NCBI RefSeq assembly: GCF_001424545.1
Contig: NZ_LMQL01000012.1
Coordinates: 191,371 to 255,370, forward strand
DNA: 64,000 nucleotides
From: Ramlibacter sp. Leaf400
GTDB lineage: Bacteria > Pseudomonadota > Gammaproteobacteria > Burkholderiales > Burkholderiaceae_C
Direction: 5' to 3'
Position 1 is the first letter of the stretch; each line of letters begins with the position of its first letter. The translations under genes were made by a program, and so were the position numbers. Positions 44,697 through 59,116 of this stretch are shown here, piece after piece. The notes beneath the pieces were generated by a model, which was not told where the DNA came from, did not search any database, and saw only the letters and a program-made list of their open reading frames with translations.

Positions 44697-45477
44697 CGGG
44701 GTCAGATTCCAATTTCGGCTTCGAACCCATGGCCCGCCTTCCCCGGCTCACGCTCCCCCACTACCCGCACCACGTGATCCAGCGCGGCAACAACCGCCAG
44801 CCGATCTTCGCAGGCGACGACGACCGCCGTTTCCTGCTCGCCCTGGCCGAGGGTTACGCGCGAGAGCTGAAGGTGGCGATCCACGGCTACGTGCTGATGA
44901 GCAACCATTTCCACCTGCTGGCGACGCCGGAGACGGAGAACGGCTTGCCCGACCTCATGCAGGCGATCGGGCGGCGTTACGTGCGCTACTTCAACACCCG
45001 CCAGCAGCGCAGCGGGACCTTGTGGGAGGGCCGCTACCGCTCGACGCTCATCCAGGCCGAACGCTACCTGCTGGCCTGCATGGTCTACATCGACCTGAAC
45101 CCGGTTCGGGCTGGTGTCGTGGCCGAACCGGCCCAGTACCCGTGGTCGAGCCACCGTCATTACGCCGGGTTGACCAATGACCGGCTGGTGACCCCGCATC
45201 CGCTGTTCTGGTCCCTGGGCAACACGCCGTTCGCCCGCGAGCAGGCTTATGGCGAACTGATCGCCGCCGGGATCAGCCGCGAGACGAAGGAGGCGCTGGC
45301 CGGCTCGACCCACAAAGGCTGGGCGCTCGGCGACGCGGCCTACCTCGACGAACTGCAACGGCGCAGCGACCGCCGCGCGGTTCCGCTGCCGGCCGGGCGG
45401 CCGCACAAGAAAGATTCATCTGTCCCTAATTAGGTGCGACGCCTCTGCGGTGGTCTGATAATTGGAATCTGACCCCG
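44697..45477. mobile_element. RAYT-type transposase unit with 18-bp terminal inverted repeats
   Basis: CGGGGTCAGATTCCAATT at 44697-44714 is repeated exactly in inverted orientation at 45460-45477. The 781-bp unit between holds one gene, a Y1 transposase. No target duplication is seen, as expected for HUH enzymes. The right end lies 10 bp from the -35 of gltB. Confidence 0.85.
44729..45433 (+). CDS. REP-associated tyrosine transposase (RAYT, Y1_Tnp / IS200-like)
   Basis: A 234-residue single-strand transposase. ARLPRLTLPHYPHHVIQRGN is the family N-terminus; VLMSNHFHLLATP carries the HUH metal-binding pair (His60, His62). SGTLWEGRYRSTLIQAERYL and MVYIDLNPVRAGVV hold the catalytic Tyr (Tyr113 or Tyr120). 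RAYTs cut and join single-stranded hairpin DNA and are usually domesticated rather than multiplying as IS elements. The reading frame is intact. Only 14 nt separate the left inverted repeat from the ATG and no Shine-Dalgarno is present, so expression is probably low. Confidence 0.92.
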   Translation: MARLPRLTLPHYPHHVIQRGNNRQPIFAGDDDRRFLLALAEGYARELKVAIHGYVLMSNHFHLLATPETENGLPDLMQAIGRRYVRYFNTRQQRSGTLWEGRYRSTLIQAERYLLACMVYIDLNPVRAGVVAEPAQYPWSSHRHYAGLTNDRLVTPHPLFWSLGNTPFAREQAYGELIAAGISRETKEALAGSTHKGWALGDAAYLDELQRRSDRRAVPLPAGRPHKKDSSVPN

Positions 45478-45487
45478 TTTAATTTGC

Positions 45488-45517
45488 TTGGCAAGGTGTT
45501 CTGGCCTGCTTTATGCT
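45488..45517 (+). promoter_or_regulatory. Sigma-70 promoter of gltBD
   Basis: TTGGCA (45488-45493) -18- TATGCT (45512-45517) lies about 35 nt upstream of the gltB start codon. It is the best -35/-10 pair I found in the window. It begins 10 bp past the right inverted repeat of the RAYT unit, so all upstream activator sites would have to lie within the transposase unit. Confidence 0.6.
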
Positions 45518-45551
45518 CGCAAACCCTGATTCCCCTGACTGGAGTGGAGCC

Positions 45552-50282
<4,731 letters not shown>

Positions 50283-50305
50283 AGCCACAGACGGAGCACA
50301 AGAGA

Positions 50306-51772
<1,467 letters not shown>

Positions 51773-51787
51773 CAGGAACGGTGATGC

Positions 51788-51825
51788 GCCGGCGCCACCT
51801 GCTCATCCGCAGCTAAGGCGCCGGC
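51788..51825. repeat. 9-bp perfect inverted repeat after gltD
   Basis: GCCGGCGCC (51788-51796) pairs with GGCGCCGGC (51817-51825) around a 20-nt loop, 15 bp past the gltD stop. There is no T-tract, so it may stabilise the 3' end of the gltBD mRNA rather than terminate. Confidence 0.6.
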
Positions 51826-51863
51826 CGAGGGCAGGCCGTATCATCGGCCTTCCGCAGCAAGAC

Positions 51864-51886
51864 AGCCGGGCTCGTCCCGGCTTTTT
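51864..51886 (+). terminator. Rho-independent terminator between gltD and mlaF
   Basis: AGCCGGG (51864-51870) / CCCGGCT (51876-51882) with loop CTCGT, followed by T's to 51886. It ends 8 nt before the mlaF start codon, so mlaF has no room for its own promoter between terminator and ATG. Confidence 0.88.
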
Positions 51887-51894
51887 CGTACCGA

Positions 51895-52710
51895 ATGCCC
51901 GATCCCGACCGTCCGCTCGTCGAGTGCGAAGACCTGAGCTTCGGCTATGGCGATCGCCGCATCCTCGACGGCGTGAGCTTCACCGTGCCGCGTGGCAAGG
52001 TGACGGCGCTGATGGGGGCTTCCGGTGGCGGCAAGACCACCGTGCTGCGCCTGATCGGGGGGCAGGTCCGCGCCCAGCGCGGCAGCCTGCGGTTCGATGG
52101 CCAGGAGGTCGGCGGCCTGGACCGGGCCGGCCTCTACGCCGTGCGCCGGCGCATGGGCATGCTGTTCCAGTTCGGCGCGCTCTTCACCGACCTGTCGGTG
52201 TTCGACAACGTCGCCTTTCCGCTGCGCGAACACACGCAGCTGCCCGAAACGCTGGTGCGTGACATCGTCCTGATGAAGCTCAATGCCGTCGGCCTGCGCG
52301 GCGCCCGCGACCTGATGCCCAGCGAAGTCTCCGGCGGCATGGCGCGCCGCGTGGCGCTGGCCCGCGCCATCGCGCTCGATCCCGACCTGGTGATGTACGA
52401 CGAGCCCTTCGCGGGCCTGGACCCGATCTCGCTGGGCACGGCGGCGCAACTGATCCGCCGCCTGAACGATTCGCTGGGCATCACCAGCATCGTGGTCTCG
52501 CACGACCTGGAGGAAACCTTCCGCATCGCCGACCAGGTGATCGTGCTGGCCAACGGCAAGATCGCCGCCCAGGGCACGCCCGAGCAGGTGCGCGCTTCCA
52601 CCGATCCGCTGGTGTCCCAGTTCGTCAATGCCCGGCCCGAGGGCCCGGTGCATTTCCACTACCCCGGCCCGACGGTGCCGCAGGACTTTGGCGGAGGGTT
52701 TGGCCGATGA
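51895..52710 (+). CDS. mlaF: Phospholipid ABC transporter ATP-binding protein MlaF
   Basis: A 271-residue ATPase. Walker A GASGGGKTT at residues 41-49, signature VSGGMARRVALARAIALDPD, Walker B LVMYDEPFAGLD, and the family's FQFGALFTDLSVFDNVAFPL Q-loop region. The last residues (GPTVPQDFGGGFGR) fit the long MlaF tail that contacts the partner subunit. With MlaE, MlaD and MlaB it moves phospholipids between inner membrane and MlaC. ATG 51895 has no clear Shine-Dalgarno. It overlaps mlaE by ATGA. Confidence 0.94.
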   Translation: MPDPDRPLVECEDLSFGYGDRRILDGVSFTVPRGKVTALMGASGGGKTTVLRLIGGQVRAQRGSLRFDGQEVGGLDRAGLYAVRRRMGMLFQFGALFTDLSVFDNVAFPLREHTQLPETLVRDIVLMKLNAVGLRGARDLMPSEVSGGMARRVALARAIALDPDLVMYDEPFAGLDPISLGTAAQLIRRLNDSLGITSIVVSHDLEETFRIADQVIVLANGKIAAQGTPEQVRASTDPLVSQFVNARPEGPVHFHYPGPTVPQDFGGGFGR

Positions 52711-53489
52711 AATGGTGGCATCCCGCCGAAGTCGGCCTCGCCACCCGCGGCGTGCTGGCCGACCTGGGCAAGGGCGCCCGGCTGTTCGTGCGCCTGCTGG
52801 CCCTCTCGGGCGAGGCGCTCAGGCGCTTCGGCCTGGTGCGCGACCAGGTCCATTTCCTGGGCAACTACTCGCTGGCCATCATCACGGTGTCCGGCCTGTT
52901 CGTCGGCTTCGTGCTCGGCCTGCAGGGCTACTACACGCTGCAGCGCTACGGCTCGTCCGAGGCGCTGGGCCTGCTGGTGGCGCTCTCGCTGGTGCGCGAG
53001 CTCGGCCCGGTGGTCACGGCGCTGCTGTTCGCCGGCCGCGCGGGCACTTCGCTCACCGCCGAGATCGGCCTGATGAAGGCGGGCGAGCAGCTCTCGGCCA
53101 TGGAGATGATGGCGGTCGACCCGGTGCGCCGCATCCTGGCGCCGCGTTTCTGGGGCGGCGTGATCGCCCTGCCGCTCTTGGCGGCGGTGTTCAGCGCGGT
53201 CGGCATCCTCGGCGGCTACATCGTCGGCGTGCTGATGATCGGCGTGGACCCGGGCGCCTTCTGGAGCCAGATGCAGGGCGGGGTGGACTGGTGGCGCGAC
53301 GTCGGCAACGGCGTGCTCAAGAGCCTGGTGTTCGGCGTCACGGTGACTTTCATCGCGCTGCTGCAGGGCTATGAAGCCCAACCGACGCCCGAAGGCGTCT
53401 CGCGCGCGACCACGCGCACCGTGGTGGCGGGTTCCCTGGCCGTGCTGGGGCTGGATTTCCTGCTCACCGCGATGATGTTCAGCATCTAG
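52707..53489 (+). CDS. mlaE: Phospholipid ABC transporter permease MlaE
   Basis: A 260-residue integral membrane protein of the MlaE/YrbE family. Typical parts: QVHFLGNYSLAIITVSGLFV, LVRELGPVVTALLFAGRAGTS, LTAEIGLMKAGEQLSAMEMM, VDPVRRILAPRFWGGVIALP. It forms the transmembrane dimer of the MlaFEDB complex. It starts in the mlaF stop and is followed 12 bp later by mlaD. Confidence 0.95.
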   Translation: MKWWHPAEVGLATRGVLADLGKGARLFVRLLALSGEALRRFGLVRDQVHFLGNYSLAIITVSGLFVGFVLGLQGYYTLQRYGSSEALGLLVALSLVRELGPVVTALLFAGRAGTSLTAEIGLMKAGEQLSAMEMMAVDPVRRILAPRFWGGVIALPLLAAVFSAVGILGGYIVGVLMIGVDPGAFWSQMQGGVDWWRDVGNGVLKSLVFGVTVTFIALLQGYEAQPTPEGVSRATTRTVVAGSLAVLGLDFLLTAMMFSI

Positions 53490-53501
53490 GATTCAAGCGA
53501 T

Positions 53502-54008
53502 ATGGAACGATCCAAGAACGACGTATGGGTGGGCCTGTTCGTGCTCCTCGGGGCCGCGGCGCTGCTGTTCCTGGCCCTGCAGTCGGCCAACCTGCTCAGC
53601 CTGAGCTTCCAGTCGACCTACAAGGTCACGGCCAAGTTCGACAACATCGGCGGCCTCAAGCCCCAGGCGGCGGTGCGCAGCGCCGGCGTGGTGGTCGGCC
53701 GGGTCGAATCGATCAGCTTCGACGACAAGAGCTTCCAGGCTCGCGTGACGCTGGCGCTGGAGACGCGCTACCAGTTCCCCAAGGACAGCTCGCTCAAGAT
53801 CCTCACCAGTGGTCTGCTGGGCGAGCAGTACATCGGTGTCGAGGCCGGCGCCGACGACAAGTTGCTGGCGGCGGGCGATACCATCACCACCACGCAGTCG
53901 GCCGTGGTGCTGGAAAACCTGATCGGGCAGTTCCTGTACAACAAGGCGGCCGACAGCGGGACCCACAACGCACCCGCCCCGCCGGCGGGACCGGGCACGA
54001 AGAAATGA
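53502..54008 (+). CDS. mlaD: MCE-domain substrate-binding protein MlaD
   Basis: A 168-residue inner-membrane-anchored protein: one helix (VGLFVLLGAAALLFLALQSA) then a single MCE domain (YKVTAKFDNIGGLKPQAAVR, SAGVVVGRVESISFD, LKILTSGLLGEQYIGVEAG) and a C-terminal helix VLENLIGQFLYNKA. Hexameric MlaD forms the periplasmic lipid tunnel. The short Pro/Ala tail is of usual type. It overlaps mlaA by ATGA. Confidence 0.95.
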   Translation: MERSKNDVWVGLFVLLGAAALLFLALQSANLLSLSFQSTYKVTAKFDNIGGLKPQAAVRSAGVVVGRVESISFDDKSFQARVTLALETRYQFPKDSSLKILTSGLLGEQYIGVEAGADDKLLAAGDTITTTQSAVVLENLIGQFLYNKAADSGTHNAPAPPAGPGTKK

Positions 54009-54808
54009 ACAAGGGAACCCACGCCGCCCGCCTCGGGCGAGCGATGCTGGTCGCGGCGCTGCTGCCGCTGGCCGGTTGCGCCACCGGGCCGAACGCGAAT
54101 CGCAACGACCCGCTGGAGCCGCTCAACCGCGAGGTGTCGAAATTCAACGAGGGCCTGGACCTCGTGATCCTGAAGCCGGGCGCCACCCTGTACCGGGAGA
54201 ACGTGCCGCCGCTGGTGCGCACCGGCGTGTCCAACTTCTTCGGCAACATGGGCGACGCCTGGTCGGCCATCAACAGCGCGCTGCAGTTCAAGCTCGGACA
54301 CGCGGGCGAGAACTGGATGCGGTTCACGTTCAACACCGTGTTCGGTTTCGCCGGTATCCTGGACATCGCCAGCGAGTTGAACATCGAGCGGCACCGCGAG
54401 GACTTCGGCCAGACCCTGGGCCACTGGGGCGTGCCGGCCGGCCCGTACGTCGTGCTGCCGTTCTTCGGCCCCTCGACGCTGCGCGACACCCTCGTCCTGC
54501 CGATCGACCGGCGCGGCGACCCGGTGCGCGACCTGAACCACGCCGGCGAGCGCAACACGCTGTACGTGCTGCGCGCAGTGGACGTGCGTTCCAACCTGCT
54601 GCGCGCGGGCGAGGTGCTGGATGGGGCGGCGCTGGACCGCTACAGCTTCATCCGGGATTCCTACCTGCAGCGCCGCCGGTCCGAGATCGGCTCGCGCAAC
54701 GAGGGCGACGACAAGTCCGACGGCTCCGACGGTCAGGAGCCCGACGTGGGCACCGACGCCAACCAGGCTCCCGGCGGGGCGCCGACCGGCCCCGCGCCCA
54801 GCCGCTAG
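54005..54808 (+). CDS. mlaA: Outer-membrane lipid asymmetry lipoprotein MlaA (VacJ)
   Basis: A 267-residue lipoprotein with lipobox LAGC (Cys25). NDPLEPLNREVSKFNEGLDL, NFFGNMGDAWSAINSALQFK, RFTFNTVFGFAGILDIASEL and FGQTLGHWGVPAGPYVVLPF are the conserved VacJ blocks. It removes phospholipids from the outer leaflet of the outer membrane and hands them to MlaC. In E. coli mlaA is far from the mla operon; here it lies between mlaD and mlaC. The C-terminal ~45 residues are acidic and disordered. Confidence 0.95.
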   Translation: MNKGTHAARLGRAMLVAALLPLAGCATGPNANRNDPLEPLNREVSKFNEGLDLVILKPGATLYRENVPPLVRTGVSNFFGNMGDAWSAINSALQFKLGHAGENWMRFTFNTVFGFAGILDIASELNIERHREDFGQTLGHWGVPAGPYVVLPFFGPSTLRDTLVLPIDRRGDPVRDLNHAGERNTLYVLRAVDVRSNLLRAGEVLDGAALDRYSFIRDSYLQRRRSEIGSRNEGDDKSDGSDGQEPDVGTDANQAPGGAPTGPAPSR

Positions 54809-54916
54809 AGTTGCACCCTGTTGCAAGCCGCGGCCGGGTCCCGGAACCCGACCGCAGCCAGGGGGTTCCAAACAGCTTCGTGGGGTGAAATGCCCCGCTC
54901 ACGAAAGGTTCCAAGC
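54809..54916 (+). promoter_or_regulatory. mlaA-mlaC spacer with two hairpins
   Basis: GCGGCCGGGT (54830-54839) pairs with ACCCGACCGC (54846-54855) with one mismatch. TTCGTGGGG... pairs at 54877-54882 with CACGAA at 54900-54905, enclosing GGG/CCC. The second hairpin lies 11 nt before the mlaC start. GGTTCCAA occurs twice (near 54864 and 54907). These may adjust the MlaC level relative to membrane subunits. Confidence 0.45.
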
Positions 54917-55561
54917 ATGCAAAGACGCTTTTTCGGCCGCCTCGCGGCCGCCTTCCTGGTGGTGGGTGCCTTCGCCGGGGTTCCGCAGATCGCGCTGGCC
55001 GCCGACGAGGCGCCCGAGGTGATGATCAAGCGGCTGTCCGACGAGACGCTGGGCGCCATCAAGTCCGACAAGTCGGTCCAGTCGGGCGACATCAACCGCA
55101 TCATCTCGCTGGTCGACAGCAAGATCATGCCCAACGTGAACTTCCAGCGCATGACCGCTGCGGCTGTCGGCCCGGCCTGGCGCCAGGCCACGCCGGAGCA
55201 GCAGAAGCGCCTGCAGGAGGAGTTCAAGACACTGCTGGTGCGCACGTATTCCGGCGCGCTGTCCCAGGTCGACGACCAGGTCATCTCGGTCAAGCCGATG
55301 CGCGCTTCGCCCGAGGACAAGGAAGTGGTCGTGCGCACCGAGATCCGCGGCCGCGGCGATCCGATCCAGCTGGATTACCGCCTGGAGAAGACGCCGGGCC
55401 AGGGCGCGGGCTGGAAGATCTACAACCTGAACGTGCTGGGCGTGTGGCTGGTGGAAACCTACCGCAGCCAGTTCGCTCAGGAGATCAACACCAAGGGCGT
55501 GGACGGCCTGATCGCCTCGCTGACGGAGCGGAACCGGAGCAACGCCGGCCGCAAGAGCTGA
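54917..55561 (+). CDS. mlaC: Periplasmic phospholipid-binding protein MlaC
   Basis: A 214-residue protein with signal peptide (MQRRFFGRLAAAFLVVGAFA, cleavage after ALA-A near residue 30). MIKRLSDETLGAIKSDKSVQ, ISLVDSKIMPNVNFQRMTAA, TLLVRTYSGALSQVDDQVIS and GWKIYNLNVLGVWLVETYRS are diagnostic of the MlaC/Ttg2D family. It ferries phospholipids between MlaA and the MlaFEDB complex. The stop shares one base with the mlaB start. Confidence 0.95.
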   Translation: MQRRFFGRLAAAFLVVGAFAGVPQIALAADEAPEVMIKRLSDETLGAIKSDKSVQSGDINRIISLVDSKIMPNVNFQRMTAAAVGPAWRQATPEQQKRLQEEFKTLLVRTYSGALSQVDDQVISVKPMRASPEDKEVVVRTEIRGRGDPIQLDYRLEKTPGQGAGWKIYNLNVLGVWLVETYRSQFAQEINTKGVDGLIASLTERNRSNAGRKS

Positions 55562-55836
55562 TGCTGGTGCTGCCCGCGCGCCTGACGCACGACGACGCCC
55601 CGGCGTGCGCGCGCATGCTGGCGCAGGCGCTGCGCTCCGACGGGCAGCAGCCGGCGGTGGCCGATGCCGGGGCGCTGCAGGACTTCGACTCCTCGGCCCT
55701 GGCCGTGCTGCTGGATTGCCGGCGCGAGGCGCTCTCCCTGGGCAAGCCCTTCGGCGTGGCCAACATGCCGCCGCGGCTGCGCGAGCTGGCCAACGTCTAC
55801 GGCGTGGGCGAACTGCTCGAGCACGTGCCCACCTAG
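55561..55836 (+). CDS. mlaB: STAS-domain protein MlaB
   Basis: A 91-residue protein filling one STAS domain: LPARLTHDDAPACARMLAQA, VADAGALQDFDSSALAVLLD (with the DSS loop) and LGKPFGVANMPPRLRELANV with GVGELL. MlaB binds MlaF and is needed for its stability and activity. It follows mlaC with a 1-nt overlap (TGATG). Confidence 0.9.
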   Translation: MLVLPARLTHDDAPACARMLAQALRSDGQQPAVADAGALQDFDSSALAVLLDCRREALSLGKPFGVANMPPRLRELANVYGVGELLEHVPT

Positions 55837-55892
55837 CGGGCGCGGCGCAGGGCTTTGTCCGGCCCCCGGGGGCGCCCCCTCGGGGCACCGCC

Positions 55893-55898
55893 TAAAAT
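55893..55898 (+). promoter_or_regulatory. Candidate -10 box of the YadG-like gene, near-leaderless
   Basis: TAAAAT lies 11 nt before the ATG. A GC hairpin (GCCCCCGGGGGC, within 55862-55873) lies before it. The -35 region is all GC, so a promoter here is tentative. Confidence 0.35.
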
Positions 55899-55909
55899 CG
55901 TGGGCTCCC

Positions 55910-56833
55910 ATGCCCGCGATCTCCTTCCAGTCCGTCTCCAAGACCTTCCCGTCGCCGCGTGGCAAGCTCACTGCGCTCGATGGCGTGTCCTTCGACATCG
56001 AGGAGGGCGAGTTCTTCGGACTGCTCGGCCCCAATGGCGCCGGCAAGACCACCCTGATCAGCATCCTGGCCGGCCTGTCGCGGGCCACCTCGGGCCGCGT
56101 GGCCGTGCGCGGGCACGACGTGCAGGCCGATTACGCCCAGGCGCGCCGGCAGCTCGGCGTGGTGCCGCAGGAGCTGGTGTTCGACCCCTTCTTCACCGTG
56201 CGCGAGGCGCTGCGCATCCAGTCCGGCTACTTCGGCGTGAAGAACAACGAGGCCTGGATCGGCGAGCTGCTGGAAAGCCTGGGCCTGGCCGACAAGGCCA
56301 CTTCCAACATGCGCCAGCTGTCCGGCGGCATGAAGCGCCGCGTGCTGGTGGCCCAGGCGCTGGTGCACAAGCCGCCGGTGATCGTGCTGGACGAGCCCAC
56401 CGCGGGCGTGGACGTGGAGCTGCGCCAGACGCTGTGGCAGTTCATCGCCCGTCTCAATCGCGAGGGCCACACCGTGCTGCTCACCACCCACTACCTGGAA
56501 GAGGCCGAGGCGCTGTGCAACCGCATCGCCATGCTCAAGACCGGGCGGGTGGTGGCGCTGGAGCGCACCAGCGACCTGCTCAAGGCGGCGTCGGCCAACG
56601 TGCTGCGCTTCAAGATGGACAGCCAGCTGCCGGCGGAATTCGCCCACAAGGCTCGCGTGACGGGCCGCATCGTGCAGCTGCCGGCCCACGACGCCCACGA
56701 GATCGAGGAGTACCTCGCGGCCATCCGCCGTGCCGGCCTGCGCGTCGAGGACGTCGAGATCCGCAAGGCCGACCTGGAGGACGTGTTCCTCGACGTGATG
56801 TCGGCCCAGTACCAGCAGAAGGTGCCCGCATGA
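55910..56833 (+). CDS. ABC-2 type transporter ATP-binding protein (YadG-like)
   Basis: A 307-residue ATPase: Walker A GPNGAGKTT at residues 40-48, signature QLSGGMKRRVLVAQALVHKP, Walker B VIVLDEPTAGVDVELRQ and H-loop TTHYLEEAEALC. A ~80-residue C-terminal extension (FAHKARVTGRIVQLPAHDAH) follows. It pairs with the permease 4 nt overlapping downstream; the pair resembles YadGH, an exporter of unknown substrate. Located between mlaB and ibaG. Confidence 0.9.
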   Translation: MPAISFQSVSKTFPSPRGKLTALDGVSFDIEEGEFFGLLGPNGAGKTTLISILAGLSRATSGRVAVRGHDVQADYAQARRQLGVVPQELVFDPFFTVREALRIQSGYFGVKNNEAWIGELLESLGLADKATSNMRQLSGGMKRRVLVAQALVHKPPVIVLDEPTAGVDVELRQTLWQFIARLNREGHTVLLTTHYLEEAEALCNRIAMLKTGRVVALERTSDLLKAASANVLRFKMDSQLPAEFAHKARVTGRIVQLPAHDAHEIEEYLAAIRRAGLRVEDVEIRKADLEDVFLDVMSAQYQQKVPA

Positions 56834-57594
56834 CCGGCATGGGCGGCTGGCAGACGCTGCTGTACAAGGAGATCCTGCGGTTCTGGAAGGTGAGCTTCCA
56901 GACCGTGGCCGCGCCGGTGCTCACGGCCATGCTGTACCTGCTGATCTTCGGCCACGTGCTGCAGGGCCAGGTCAAGGTGTACGACAGCATCAGCTATACC
57001 GCCTTCCTGGTGCCCGGCCTGGTGATGATGAGCGTGCTGCAGAACGCCTTCGCCAACAGCTCCTCGTCCCTGATCCAGAGCAAGATCATGGGCAACCTGG
57101 TGTTCGTGCTGCTCACGCCGCTGTCGCACTGGAGTTGGTTCATCGCCTATGTCGGATCGTCCATCGCGCGCGGCCTCGCGGTCGGCCTGGGCGTGTTCCT
57201 GGTGACCGCCTGGTTCGCCCAGCCCAGCTTCGCGGCGCCGCTGTGGATCCTGGTGTTCGCATTCCTGGGCGCCGGCATGCTGGGCGCGCTGGGCCTGATC
57301 GCGGGGCTGTGGGCCGAGAAGTTCGACCAGATGGCGGCCTTCCAGAACTTCGTCATCATGCCGATGACGTTCCTGTCCGGCGTGTTCTATTCCATCCATT
57401 CGCTGCCGGCTTTCTGGCAGGGCGTGAGCCACCTCAATCCCTTCTTCTACATGATCGACGGCTTCCGCTACGGCTTCTTCGGCGTGAGCGACGTCTCGCC
57501 GTGGCTGAGCCTGGGCATCGTCGGCAGCGCCATGCTGGTGGTGAGCGCGATCGCCGTGCACCTCCTTCGCATCGGCTACAAGATCAGGGGCTGA
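56830..57594 (+). CDS. ABC-2 type transporter permease (YadH-like)
   Basis: A 254-residue inner-membrane protein with six helices. ABC-2 family features are LYKEILRFWKVSFQTVAAPV, YTAFLVPGLVMMSVLQNAFA, NLVFVLLTPLSHWSWFIAYV, PMTFLSGVFYSIHSLPAFWQ and LNPFFYMIDGFRYGFFGVSD. It starts in the stop of its ATPase and is followed 1 bp later by ibaG. The substrate is unknown; the position suggests an envelope lipid or glycan. Confidence 0.9.
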   Translation: MTGMGGWQTLLYKEILRFWKVSFQTVAAPVLTAMLYLLIFGHVLQGQVKVYDSISYTAFLVPGLVMMSVLQNAFANSSSSLIQSKIMGNLVFVLLTPLSHWSWFIAYVGSSIARGLAVGLGVFLVTAWFAQPSFAAPLWILVFAFLGAGMLGALGLIAGLWAEKFDQMAAFQNFVIMPMTFLSGVFYSIHSLPAFWQGVSHLNPFFYMIDGFRYGFFGVSDVSPWLSLGIVGSAMLVVSAIAVHLLRIGYKIRG

Positions 57595-57595
57595 C

Positions 57596-57841
57596 ATGAC
57601 CGCCGAAGAACTGCATTCCATCATCGCCACCGGCCTTTCGTGCGAACACCTCGAGGTGGACGGCGACGGCCGCCACTGGTCGGCCGTCATCGTCTCGCCC
57701 GAGTTCGAAGGCAAGCGCCCGATCCAGCGGCACCAGCGGGTGTACGCCACCCTGGGTGCGAGAATGCACACGGACGAGGTGCACGCCCTGTCGATGAAGA
57801 CGTACACGCCCGCCGAATGGGCGTCCACCCCACACCCCTGA
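57596..57841 (+). CDS. ibaG: BolA family protein IbaG
   Basis: An 81-residue BolA/IbaG protein: LSCEHLEVDGDGRHWSAVIV, then FEGKRPIQRHQRVYATLGAR with the conserved RHQ..Y and HALSMKTYTPAEW. In E. coli IbaG binds Fe-S clusters with monothiol glutaredoxin and lies between mlaB and murA; here the same neighbours are kept apart from the ABC-2 insertion. It precedes murA by 6 bp. Confidence 0.93.
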   Translation: MTAEELHSIIATGLSCEHLEVDGDGRHWSAVIVSPEFEGKRPIQRHQRVYATLGARMHTDEVHALSMKTYTPAEWASTPHP

Positions 57842-57847
57842 GCCGCG

Positions 57848-59116
57848 ATGGACAAGCTACTGATCCGCGGGGGCCGGCCGCTCCACGGCGAGGTCCGCAT
57901 CTCCGGCGCCAAGAACGCGGCGCTGCCGCAGCTGTGCGCCGCGCTGCTGACCGCGGAGCCGGTGACGCTGCAGAACGTGCCGCGCCTGCAGGACGTGGCC
58001 ACCATGCTCAAGCTGATCCGCAACATGGGCGTGAGCGCCGAGAGTGCGGAGGACGGCAGCGTCCGCATCGACTCCAGCCAGCTGAGCTCGCCGGAAGCGC
58101 CGTATGAACTGGTGAAGACCATGCGCGCTTCGGTGCTGGCACTGGGTCCGTTGCTGGCGCGCTTCGGCGAGGCCACGGTGTCGCTGCCGGGCGGCTGCGC
58201 CATCGGCTCGCGGCCGGTGGACCAGCACATCAAGGGCCTGCAGCAGATGGGCGCCGAGATCGTGGTGGAGCACGGCTACATGATCGCCAAGCTGCCCAAG
58301 GGCCAGGAGCGGCTGCGCGGCGCGAGCATCACCACCGACATGGTCACCGTGACCGGCACCGAGAACTTCATGATGGCCGCCACGCTGGCCGAAGGCGAGA
58401 CGGTGCTGGAGAACGCCGCCCAGGAGCCGGAGATCGGCGACCTGGCCGAGATGCTGATCCGCATGGGCGCGAAGATCGAGGGCCACGGCACAAGCCGCAT
58501 CCGCATCGAGGGGGTGCAGCGTCTTTCCGGCTGCACCCACCGCGTGGTGGCCGACCGCATCGAGGCCGGCACCTTCCTGTGCGCCGTGGCCGCCACGGGT
58601 GGCGAAGCGGTGCTGCGCCACGGCCGCGCCGACCACCTGGAAGCGGTGATCGAGAAGCTGCGCCAGGCCGGCGCCGAGGTGTCGGCGGTGGACGACGGCA
58701 TCCGCATCCGCTCCGACGGACAGCTGAAGGCGCAGAGCTTCCGCACCACCGAGTACCCCGGATTTCCCACCGACATGCAGGCCCAGTTCATGGCGCTGAA
58801 CGCGGTGGCCGAAGGCGCCTCGCACGTCACCGAAACCATCTTCGAGAACCGCTTCATGCACGTGAACGAGCTGGTGCGCCTGGGCGCCAGGATCCAGGTC
58901 GACGGCAAGATCGCCGTGGTCGAGGGCGTGCCCAAGCTGTCGGGCGCCACCGTGATGGCCACCGACCTGCGGGCCTCGGCCAGCCTGGTGATCGCCGGCC
59001 TGGTGGCCGAGAACGAGACGCTGGTCGATCGCATCTACCACCTGGACCGCGGCTACGACCAGATGGAAGGCAAGCTGCGCGGCCTGGGCGCCGAGATCGA
59101 GCGGGTGAGCGCATGA
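57848..59116 (+). CDS. murA: UDP-N-acetylglucosamine 1-carboxyvinyltransferase
   Basis: A 422-residue MurA: substrate-binding Lys22 (SGAKNAALP), and the PEP-reactive Cys117 in [20 protein letters not shown], which implies fosfomycin sensitivity in principle. [20 protein letters not shown] and [18 protein letters not shown] are typical. It commits UDP-GlcNAc, the GlmU product, to peptidoglycan. Its stop overlaps hisG by 4 nt, joining murA to the his operon. Confidence 0.98.
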   Translation: MDKLLIRGGRPLHGEVRISGAKNAALPQLCAALLTAEPVTLQNVPRLQDVATMLKLIRNMGVSAESAEDGSVRIDSSQLSSPEAPYELVKTMRASVLALGPLLARFGEATVSLPGGCAIGSRPVDQHIKGLQQMGAEIVVEHGYMIAKLPKGQERLRGASITTDMVTVTGTENFMMAATLAEGETVLENAAQEPEIGDLAEMLIRMGAKIEGHGTSRIRIEGVQRLSGCTHRVVADRIEAGTFLCAVAATGGEAVLRHGRADHLEAVIEKLRQAGAEVSAVDDGIRIRSDGQLKAQSFRTTEYPGFPTDMQAQFMALNAVAEGASHVTETIFENRFMHVNELVRLGARIQVDGKIAVVEGVPKLSGATVMATDLRASASLVIAGLVAENETLVDRIYHLDRGYDQMEGKLRGLGAEIERVSA

